A DNA stretch of 64,000 bases, taken from Roseofilum capinflatum BLCC-M114 (GTDB lineage Bacteria; Cyanobacteriota; Cyanobacteriia; Cyanobacteriales; Desertifilaceae). Under the pieces are notes generated by a model. The model was given only the letters and a program-made list of their open reading frames with translations. It did no database searches and was not told the origin of the DNA. Made by a program: the position numbers and the translations under genes. Numbering within the stretch: position 1 is the stretch's first letter; each line of letters starts with the position of its first letter. The stretch is taken from assembly GCF_030068505.1 (NCBI RefSeq), contig NZ_JAQOSO010000084.1, positions 108,841 through 172,840 on the forward strand, given 5' to 3'. This document shows, piece by piece, positions 27,814-34,675 of the stretch.

Positions 27814-27839
27814 GGAAATAGAAAGGAGTTCCTATTTCC
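27814..27839 (-). terminator. Stem-loop between gvpA and gvpC
   Basis: On the minus strand GGAAATAG and CTATTTCC pair as an 8-bp stem around a ten-base loop, 45 bases after the gvpA stop codon. There is no T-tract. In gas vesicle operons a partial terminator or mRNA-stabilising hairpin after gvpA is expected because GvpA is needed in far larger amounts than GvpC; that role is inferred. Confidence 0.45.
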
Positions 27840-27883
27840 CCCAAGATGGAAATACCTTATCGAAAGCCAGTCTAATCCTGAGA

Positions 27884-28102
27884 CTAAACTGCCGGAACAG
27901 CCGCTTGAGCGGTTAATCCAACTGCTTCGGCATATTTAAGGTAAGTTTCAACTGAAGCAATGACCACACGGGCTTCAATGGCCAGCAATTCAATTCCCAC
28001 TAAGGAGACCCGAACCCAAGCATCAACCACAATTCCTTTATCGAGGATGCGATCGACCACTTCTCCGAGACTCGATGAAGAGTTTACTTTTTCAACAGCC
28101 AT
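27884..28102 (-). CDS. gvpA: Major gas vesicle wall protein GvpA
   Basis: The 72-residue protein has the near-invariant GvpA sequence [39 protein letters not shown] and [20 protein letters not shown]. It forms the ribs of the gas vesicle. The start at ATG 28102 has AGGGGA upstream; the open frame to 28228 is not family-like. It leads the cluster; an upstream TTGACT...GATAAA pair at about 28220-28265 on the minus strand is a candidate promoter (low confidence). Only one gvpA copy is seen. Confidence 0.97.
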   Translation of the reverse strand: MAVEKVNSSSSLGEVVDRILDKGIVVDAWVRVSLVGIELLAIEARVVIASVETYLKYAEAVGLTAQAAVPAV

Positions 28103-28316
28103 AATAATTTTCCCCTGTTTTGATTGGGCAATTGGAGGTGCAGAAGAGCCAAGTGTATACCTATCAGGTGAGGATATTTTTGATCGATCGCCAATGTATC
28201 GATCTCTCCTTGCCTGACTTTGGCTCATAGTCTTCTATTTTATCGGAAAATGGAGTCATCTTAGTCAAATCTTGCCTACACTTTACTTAAATTCATCTTA
28301 ATTTGAGGAGGCTCCC

Positions 28317-29090
28317 ATGACTCGTGCCCTCAATCCTCTGGGTACTCCACCCAACGCTTGGCAAGTCAATGCCGATACTGCCGATATTACCCGTCCTCCC
28401 ATTTCTCCCCAACCCATTACCCTCACCACAGCCACCAAAACCTTGCGGTTAGATTTGGCTAAATCTGCCCTATTGGTGATTGATATGCAAAATGACTTTT
28501 GTCATCCCCAGGGTTGGTTAGCCCATATTGGGGTCGATGTTTCGCCCGCGCGATCGCCCATCGATCCCTTAAATCAGCTTTTGCCCCGCTTACGCGCTGC
28601 CCAAGTCCCCATTATTTGGCTTAACTGGGGCAACCGTCCAGACTTACTCAATATCAGCGCCGGGTTAAGGCATGTGTATAATCCGACTGGCGAAGGCATT
28701 GGATTAGGCGATCGTCTACCGGAAAAAGATGCACAAGTCCTCACCGCAGGCAGTTGGGCTGCCGCCATTGTAGAGGAACTCGTCCCCCAACCGGAAGACA
28801 TTCACATCGCCAAATATCGCATGAGTGGCTTTTGGGATACTCCCCTCGACAGTATTCTCCGCAACCTCGGCAAAACCACCCTCTTTTTTACCGGAGTCAA
28901 CGCCGATCAATGCGTTCTCTGTACCTTACAAGATGCCAACTTTCTCGGCTACGACTGTATTTTAGTTCAAGACTGTAGCGCCACCACCTCACCCCCCTAT
29001 TGTTGGGAGGCCACCCTTTATAATGTCAAACAATGTTTTGGCTTTGTCTGTCACAGTGAAGCAATCATCCAGGGAATTGAACCCGATTAA
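28317..29090 (+). CDS. Isochorismatase family cysteine hydrolase
   Basis: The 257-residue protein has the catalytic triad pattern of the family: Asp in LLVIDMQNDF, Lys in IAKYRMSGFWDTP, and nucleophile Cys in GVNADQCVLCTLQ. Family members hydrolyse isochorismate, nicotinamide, biuret or similar amides; the substrate cannot be chosen. GAGGAGG immediately precedes the ATG, the best ribosome binding site in this region. It is followed after 33 bases by a cupin gene, so the two are likely co-transcribed. It starts 214 bases away from the divergent gvpA. Confidence 0.88.
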   Translation: MTRALNPLGTPPNAWQVNADTADITRPPISPQPITLTTATKTLRLDLAKSALLVIDMQNDFCHPQGWLAHIGVDVSPARSPIDPLNQLLPRLRAAQVPIIWLNWGNRPDLLNISAGLRHVYNPTGEGIGLGDRLPEKDAQVLTAGSWAAAIVEELVPQPEDIHIAKYRMSGFWDTPLDSILRNLGKTTLFFTGVNADQCVLCTLQDANFLGYDCILVQDCSATTSPPYCWEATLYNVKQCFGFVCHSEAIIQGIEPD

Positions 29091-29123
29091 CGTTCAGCTT
29101 CTATTATTCTTTACTGAAAGATT

Positions 29124-29591
29124 ATGAATAAGCATCATTGTATGATTCCGGTGGTCAAATCTCCCACCGAATACCAAGCCTATCGCATCAGTCCTCAAGA
29201 CAGCAATCGGCTGGCGATCGTCTTCGATCCTACCATGTCTGATTTTTCCCTAACCTATTGTATTGAAATTTTCGATCCAGGGGGTAAAACCCCTCCCAAC
29301 CGCCATCAATTAGCGGTAGAAATGTTTTTCATCTTAAAAGGAGAAGGATTAGCCTATTGTGACGGCAAAGTAGTCAGCATTCAAGCCGGAGATAGTTTAA
29401 TGGTTCCCCCCACCGGAACCCATATCATTGAAAATACAGGAAAAGGGCGTATGTACGCCCTCTGTATTATGATTCCTAATGAAAATTTTGCCGAACTCAT
29501 TCGCAGTGGCACGCCTGTAGAATTAGATGCAGAAGACTTTGAAGTTTTGCGCCGTTCCGATCGCGCCAAAGTTCTAGTTAATAGTTGTTAA
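29124..29591 (+). CDS. Cupin domain protein
   Basis: The 155-residue protein has the conserved cupin motif 1 (PNRHQLAVEMFFILKGEG) and motif 2 (PPTGTHIIENTG). The first has one His and one Glu that can bind metal; the second has a His. A small metal-dependent enzyme or binding protein is likely. Its pairing with the isochorismatase-like gene suggests related chemistry, e.g. breakdown of a small amide (inference). The stop codon lies inside a TTGTTAA tandem repeat. Confidence 0.78.
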   Translation: MNKHHCMIPVVKSPTEYQAYRISPQDSNRLAIVFDPTMSDFSLTYCIEIFDPGGKTPPNRHQLAVEMFFILKGEGLAYCDGKVVSIQAGDSLMVPPTGTHIIENTGKGRMYALCIMIPNENFAELIRSGTPVELDAEDFEVLRRSDRAKVLVNSC

Positions 29592-29618
29592 TTGTTAATT
29601 GTTAATTGTTAATTGTTA
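29585..29618. repeat. Tandem heptamer TTGTTAA, nearly five copies
   Basis: Four full copies of TTGTTAA plus a 6-base partial copy overlap the cupin stop codon (TGT TAA) and end just before the YdcF stop (29616). This short tandem type is common between cyanobacterial genes. Confidence 0.8.
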
Positions 29619-30254
29619 CAGCGCTTCAACTTCTTTCAAATTCTGGGCACGCAATTTATGAAACTGAGGATTCAGGGTAGCCGCAGTGCGCCCTGTTAAT
29701 GTCCATAAAATCGACCGGCTCACGTCCCTGGCAATGCTCAGGGGTGATTCTCCTTCATCTGAAGATGGCACTTCTATGGGGGTAAAAGCAATCCCTTGAC
29801 TGCCTAAAATAATCGTAGCGATCGCCTTCGATCGGGGCATATGAAAATCGGAAGTAATTAGATAAACATGGTCAATATCTTTGGACTTCAAATCATTGAC
29901 CAATGTAGAAAAATTAGTTACCGTATCAACCGCCTGATAATCCAAGTGAAACTGTTCTTCCGAAATTCCCGCAGCTTTGAAGGCTTGAGTCGCTTTTTCG
30001 CGCCCCACACCCGAAGAAACCCAAATTTCTAGGGGCTGCTCTTGCTGGGCAGCAAATTGAGCCGTAAAGGGTTCTCGTTCATGATTGCCCCCCAACATTA
30101 AAATAGCTTCGGGTTGGGGAGCTTTCTCTAAAGCTAAGGTGGTTTTAATTTTAATCCAAGTGCCTAATCCAGTTACATAAACACCCAATAAGAGCAATAA
30201 AAGGCTGACAGATTTTTTAACGTTTGCTTTTGTGAAAATAGAGGCCGCTCTCAA
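29616..30254 (-). CDS. YdcF family (DUF218) membrane-anchored protein
   Basis: From TTG 30254 (212 residues; GGGAGTGGGGAAAA upstream) the protein has an N-terminal TM helix (SVSLLLLLLGVYVTGLGTW) and the DUF218 fold: EAILMLGGNHERE, VDTVTNFSTLVNDLKS and VYLITSDFHMPRSKAIA. YdcF-like proteins relate to cell-envelope processes with unknown chemistry. The start was chosen by comparison with a truncated paralog at 30376-30648, which aligns from this point. An earlier TTG at 30281 is possible. Confidence 0.82.
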   Translation of the reverse strand: MRAASIFTKANVKKSVSLLLLLLGVYVTGLGTWIKIKTTLALEKAPQPEAILMLGGNHEREPFTAQFAAQQEQPLEIWVSSGVGREKATQAFKAAGISEEQFHLDYQAVDTVTNFSTLVNDLKSKDIDHVYLITSDFHMPRSKAIATIILGSQGIAFTPIEVPSSDEGESPLSIARDVSRSILWTLTGRTAATLNPQFHKLRAQNLKEVEAL

Positions 30255-30375
30255 TTTTCCCCACTCCCAATCTGAAGTCAACGCCTCTAGAGACCAATTG
30301 GGGCAAAAAATGTTCCTCAGTGGGATGATTTTCGCCAGCAGTCAGAAGCTGGTTTTCTGCAAGAAACCTGACTTC

Positions 30376-30648
30376 TCAGACCCTTTCAACCAGACTCTTC
30401 TGCATCCTTCTCCATGCTCTTCTCAATCGGTTTCTGCATCTTTTGATTTCTGTTGAATTGGCGCTCCAACCAGTAGAAATCCATAAGATCGACCGGGTTA
30501 CATCTCTAGCCGTAGTCAAAGGAGATTCGGCATCCTCAGAGGATGGCACTTCTATGGGGGTAAATGCGATGCCTTCAGAAATGCCTAATGACAGCAATAC
30601 AAGGCTGATGGATTTTTTGAGGTTGGCTTTCGTGAAAATGGGGCGCAT
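30376..30648 (-). pseudogene. Internally deleted duplicate of the YdcF gene
   Basis: The 90-codon ORF aligns in sequence with both ends of the adjacent YdcF gene: IFTKANLKKSISLVLLSLG to the N-terminus, and SEGIAFTPIEVPSS, ESPLTTARDVTRSILW to the C-terminal region, but the middle (over 100 residues, including the GG-containing core) is missing. The nucleotide sequence is also clearly similar. It is a tandem duplication followed by deletion, so not a functional enzyme. Translation from ATG 30648 remains possible. Confidence 0.7.
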
Positions 30649-30679
30649 GGCTCTTAACTAACCCAACCGATTACCCTAA

Positions 30680-30814
30680 GTCTACTCCTTAAAGATCCAA
30701 ACCGTTGAATATGGATTCCGCAACTCTGATGGTGTTTTCGGTTACAGTCTAGGGGGCCATACTCATCAACAATGGAAGATTCAATCTGATAACACCGCTG
30801 AATTCAGCTCGTGA
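30680..30814 (+). pseudogene. Coding-like debris, no start codon
   Basis: A 44-codon open frame runs from just after a stop to TGA at 30812-30814. The translation has the composition of a real protein end (YGFRNSDGVFGYSLGGHTHQ, then QQWKIQSDNTAEFSS) but no ATG/GTG upstream fits. The segment lies between the YdcF remnant and the potassium channel gene. I think it is a leftover of an older gene but cannot name the family. Confidence 0.3.
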
Positions 30815-30835
30815 CGGTGATACCCTACCTTGTAT

Positions 30836-32611
30836 ATGAAACCTCGAATTATCGTTTGTGGTCTTGGACGTACTGGATATACTATATATTCCCTGCTTAG
30901 ACAACAGGGCGCTGTGGTGATTGGCATCTCGACCAAACCGGTTCCTGGCGAAAACACCAATATTATTGTGGGCGACTTGCGTTCAGCCTCTACCCTTCTC
31001 AAGGCTGGAATCGTGAAAGCCGACACTTTGGTGATTTCCAGTAATGATGATGGGGAAAATTTGGCGATTTTGGTGCAAGCGAGGATCTTAAATCCCCAGA
31101 TTCGGGTGATTAATCGCTTATTTAATACTAATTTAGGCGATCGCCTCGATCGCACTTTACCCCAACACACCACCATGAGTGTGTCTTCCCTAGCTGCACC
31201 GGTATTCATGTTTGCGGCATTTGGCAATCATGCCATTGGCCAACTGAAACTCTACAACCAAACTTGGCCCATCTATGAAGAATATATCGATGCCAATCAT
31301 CCTTGGCGAGGAACGAGCCTAACAGCTCTGTGGGAAAATCCTCATCGAATGCTGATCTACTATCTCCCCCACCATGGTAAAACGGATCTCGTCTCTGGGG
31401 TGATGCAAAACCGAGAATTACAAATCGGCGATCGCCTCATTTTAGCCACTGAACCGAGTCCCAAACTCTCCTCAACCTCAATTCTGGCTAAAATTCGTAA
31501 GTTTATGACCTACCTGCGCCAATTTCAACAACATTTTCAATCCTCAGTTCTGGTTACCCTACTGCTACTTCTAACCATTTTGCTTGCCACGTTCACCTAT
31601 ACCACCATTAACTGGGAAGTTCCGGTTGTTGATGCCCTCTATTTTTCCGTGGGCATGATTACCGGTGCAGGGGGACAAGAAGAAGTGGCTGAACAAGCTC
31701 CTGCTGCGATTAAAGTCTTTACTGCCTTGATGATGCTCATGGGAGCAGGCATTGTCGGTATTGGTTACGCTTTGCTCAACGATTGGGTTTTGGGGACTCG
31801 GTTTCGCAAACTTCTAGAAACTGCCCCCATTCCCCAACAGAACCACTATATTGTCTGTGGTTTAGGCGGTATTGGTATGGAAATCGTCCGTCAACTCCAT
31901 GCTAAAGGTTATGAAGTGGTGGTCATTGAACCCGATACCAACTGTCGGTTTCTGAATGCGGCTTATGGCTTGAAAGTGCCTGTCATTCTGAGTGATGCCT
32001 GTTTAGCGACCACCTTAGAGACGGCCAATATTCAACGGGCAGAGAGCCTATTTGCCGTCACTAGCAATGATACGATTAATCTGGAAATTGCCCTGAGCAG
32101 TAAGGGATTAGTGCCCAAATTACCGGTAATTGTCCGGAACCAAGACCCCCATTTTGCCAAATTATTTCAACAAGTTTTCGATCTCGATTCGGTTCTCAGT
32201 CCCATTGATTTAGCCGCTCCTTCCTTTGCGGCTGCTGCCCTAGGGGGGAGAATCTTGGGTAATGGGATGACGGGTAAAAGTTTGTGGGTCGCTCTGGCAG
32301 CATTAATTACGCCCAGTCATCCATTTTGCGGTCAACAGGTGAAAGACGCAGCCATGCAAGCGGATTTTGTGCCCCTGTATTTGGAAACCAATTATCATCA
32401 GGTCGTCCATAGTTGGGAGTTATTAGAGACCCTATTAACCCCTGGAGATGTTTTGTATTTGACGATGCCAGCGACCCAACTCGATCAGTTATGGCGGGTA
32501 AAATCCTCTTCAGGGGGGATTCGGGGGAATCAAGACACATCCGATCTAGAAATGGAGAATGGCTATCCTTTCCGGAGAGAGGGCGATCGCTATAAGCTAG
32601 AACAAGAATGA
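30836..32611 (+). CDS. RCK-gated potassium channel with two Rossmann (TrkA-N) domains
   Basis: From ATG 30836 the protein has 591 residues. Residues about 3-115 form a first TrkA-N-like domain (RIIVCGLGRTGYTIYSLL), about 135-210 a TrkA-C-like part, about 238-258 and 290-316 two TM helices with the pore loop between, and about 335-460 a second TrkA-N domain (YIVCGLGGIGMEIVRQLH). The pore loop reads MITGAGGQEE in place of the usual TVGYGD. This places it with prokaryotic two-TM potassium channels with RCK regulators. It ends 7 bases before gshA. Confidence 0.85.
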   Translation: MKPRIIVCGLGRTGYTIYSLLRQQGAVVIGISTKPVPGENTNIIVGDLRSASTLLKAGIVKADTLVISSNDDGENLAILVQARILNPQIRVINRLFNTNLGDRLDRTLPQHTTMSVSSLAAPVFMFAAFGNHAIGQLKLYNQTWPIYEEYIDANHPWRGTSLTALWENPHRMLIYYLPHHGKTDLVSGVMQNRELQIGDRLILATEPSPKLSSTSILAKIRKFMTYLRQFQQHFQSSVLVTLLLLLTILLATFTYTTINWEVPVVDALYFSVGMITGAGGQEEVAEQAPAAIKVFTALMMLMGAGIVGIGYALLNDWVLGTRFRKLLETAPIPQQNHYIVCGLGGIGMEIVRQLHAKGYEVVVIEPDTNCRFLNAAYGLKVPVILSDACLATTLETANIQRAESLFAVTSNDTINLEIALSSKGLVPKLPVIVRNQDPHFAKLFQQVFDLDSVLSPIDLAAPSFAAAALGGRILGNGMTGKSLWVALAALITPSHPFCGQQVKDAAMQADFVPLYLETNYHQVVHSWELLETLLTPGDVLYLTMPATQLDQLWRVKSSSGGIRGNQDTSDLEMENGYPFRREGDRYKLEQE

Positions 32612-32618
32612 TTGAGGA

Positions 32619-33761
32619 ATGGATATGCTCCTCTCCAAAGGCTTTGAAATTGAAATGTACACGGGGACTCCCCAGGGTGAAATCGTGGGGCTTTCCGATC
32701 GCATTGTGGCCGATCTGAATGGTTTTGTGCGCGAACCCGATAGTCGTAATGTGGAGTACACCACCGCTCCCTTATGTCGTTATGAGAGTTTGTTGTGTGA
32801 ACTGGTTCAGCCTCGACAACGGTTACGCCAATATTTGAAAGGGTTAGGAGACTATACCCTGATTCCGGGCAGTACCTTATCTTTGGGTGGGGGCGATCGC
32901 TTTTATCGCTCCGATCCTAAGAATCCTTACCATGGGTACATTGAAAAAACCTATGGTACGAAGGTGGTTACCGCCAGTATTCATATTAATATTGGCATCG
33001 CCGATCCGGAAGTTTTAATGCGGGCTTGTCGATTGGTGCGCTTAGAAGCTCCCCTCTATCTGGCTTTGAGTGCCTCTTCTCCCTTTTTTAATGGCCAGGT
33101 GACGGGTTCCCATTCCACGCGCTGGCAGGTGTTTCCCCAAACCCCTGAGTTTGTGCCTTTGTTTGAAAGTCATCGCCACTATATTGATTGGACTCAGGAA
33201 CAGTTGGCGAAAGGGACAATGCAAAATGTGCGTCATTTGTGGAGTTCGGTACGTCCCAATGGCGATCGCCGTCCCTATAACCTGAATCGTTTAGAATTGA
33301 GAATCTGCGATCTGGTTACCGATCCGATCGCCCTTTTAGGGATTACTGCCTTGTTAGAGGCTCGGTTATGGCAACTGATTGGCGATCCTGGCTTAGACCC
33401 CCTCTTGCTGTGTGACAATCGGCAAGGGTTGGTCGCTCTAACTACTACCAATGAAGAAGCGGTCGCTCAATCAAGTCTGGATGCATCGTTAACCCATTGG
33501 CAAGATGGACGCTCGATTTTAGCCAGGGAGTGGATTGAAGAACTCTACGATCAGGTTTGGCCGGTGGCCAAACAAAAAGGCTTTAGTTGTTTTCTTTCTC
33601 CCGTGAAAAAGATTTTGCGCCAAGGCAATGAGAGCTTACGTTGGTTACAGGACTATCAACGCTATGGTAATCTGGAGCAGGTGATGCAACAGGCGATCGC
33701 TCACACTGAACGAGAAGAACAGGAAATGGCCGATCACCTCTGTCATCCCTTAGTGGCTTAA
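32619..33761 (+). CDS. gshA: Glutamate-cysteine ligase, cyanobacterial type
   Basis: The 380-residue protein matches the cyanobacterial GCS2-type ligase: SKGFEIEMYTGTPQGEIVGL, NVEYTTAPLCRYESLLCEL, ASIHINIG and LNRLELRICDLVTDPI. It makes gamma-glutamylcysteine from Glu, Cys and ATP, the first step of glutathione synthesis. TGAGGA precedes the start codons (ATG 32619 or 32625). It lies in the same operon as the potassium channel, 7 bases after its stop, which is notable because Kef-type channels are gated by glutathione. Confidence 0.92.
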   Translation: MDMLLSKGFEIEMYTGTPQGEIVGLSDRIVADLNGFVREPDSRNVEYTTAPLCRYESLLCELVQPRQRLRQYLKGLGDYTLIPGSTLSLGGGDRFYRSDPKNPYHGYIEKTYGTKVVTASIHINIGIADPEVLMRACRLVRLEAPLYLALSASSPFFNGQVTGSHSTRWQVFPQTPEFVPLFESHRHYIDWTQEQLAKGTMQNVRHLWSSVRPNGDRRPYNLNRLELRICDLVTDPIALLGITALLEARLWQLIGDPGLDPLLLCDNRQGLVALTTTNEEAVAQSSLDASLTHWQDGRSILAREWIEELYDQVWPVAKQKGFSCFLSPVKKILRQGNESLRWLQDYQRYGNLEQVMQQAIAHTEREEQEMADHLCHPLVA

Positions 33762-33842
33762 TCTTTGTACAACAAATAATGGCTTCCTTTGAGGCTGGGT
33801 CAGTGTTCAGTTTGATTAAAATTTCTGATACGATCAAGGGTC

Positions 33843-34310
33843 ATGGTTAGGGTCGTTCTGGTTCATCCCCAAATTCCTCCCAATACCGGGAATATTGCCC
33901 GAACTTGTGCGGCAACTCGTACCCCCCTGCATTTGGTGGGGCCCCTAGGCTTTGAAATTAGCGATCGCTATCTGAAGCGGGCTGGACTCGATTACTGGCC
34001 CTTTGTCGATCTGACCTATCATCTAGATTGGGACACCTTCACCACTCATCAACTGGCTCAAGGAGGACGGTGCATCGGTTTTAGTACCTCCGGAACCAGC
34101 AACTATATTCATTTTGCCTTCCAAAGTAATGACTGGCTGCTCTTTGGCAGTGAAACCCAAGGCTTACCTCCAGAAGTTCTCGGTTATTGTGATTGTGTAG
34201 TCAAAATTCCGATGGATCAACCCGGAGTGCGAAGCCTAAATCTCTCAGTCAGTACAGCTTTGGGGCTATTTGAAGCCCGTCGCCAACTGGGTAAACTGGA
34301 TCGACTTTAG
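33843..34310 (+). CDS. trmL: tRNA (cytidine(34)-2'-O)-methyltransferase TrmL
   Basis: The 155-residue SPOUT methyltransferase begins MVRVVLVHPQIPPNTGNIAR and shows DRYLKRAGLDYW, LLFGSETQGLPPE and GVRSLNLSVSTALGLFEA, all of them TrmL/SpoU marks. It methylates the wobble C or cmnm5U 34 in tRNA-Leu. AAGGG precedes the ATG. It is 81 bases after gshA, so could be in the same operon or have its own promoter. Confidence 0.92.
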   Translation: MVRVVLVHPQIPPNTGNIARTCAATRTPLHLVGPLGFEISDRYLKRAGLDYWPFVDLTYHLDWDTFTTHQLAQGGRCIGFSTSGTSNYIHFAFQSNDWLLFGSETQGLPPEVLGYCDCVVKIPMDQPGVRSLNLSVSTALGLFEARRQLGKLDRL

Positions 34311-34675
34311 GGGATTCCCGTGGGGGACTTCTCCGAAAAAGGGGGGTCAAACCCTGATGCTTTCAGAAGCGATCGCATATAAAATTCTGGACAATTCAAT
34401 AAGAAATTTCTATCAGCACTTTCCCGATAGTCTGCCCAAGTGCCGAAACCCTTAAAGAATCTAGAAAAAGAGTAAGGATGACAATTTGCCAACTCAAAGC
34501 TAGAATCATTGAAACAAAACTTAACGCTTGTCAGATTTAAAAAAGCAGGGTAATCTTGCCTAAGCCTATTAACTGTCTGTGATCTTGATCGACTAACTCA
34601 AGTGTTTCAAATCACCAAAGTTAGGTTATATTAACTCAGACACTGTTAAGCGCTCGTCTACTAGGAGGTCGTTCT
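34311..34675. other. Intergenic region upstream of the M23 gene
   Basis: This 365-base stretch shows no supported gene and no clear hairpin. A c-di-AMP riboswitch might be expected before cyanobacterial wall-peptidase genes but its conserved segments were not recognised. It ends with AGGAGG followed by the TTG start of the next gene. Confidence 0.5.

Noticed and set aside
34441..34675. Possible c-di-AMP (ydaO) riboswitch before the LysM/M23 gene
   Set aside because: Cyanobacterial wall-peptidase genes often have it, but the conserved G-rich and paired segments were not recognised in this leader.
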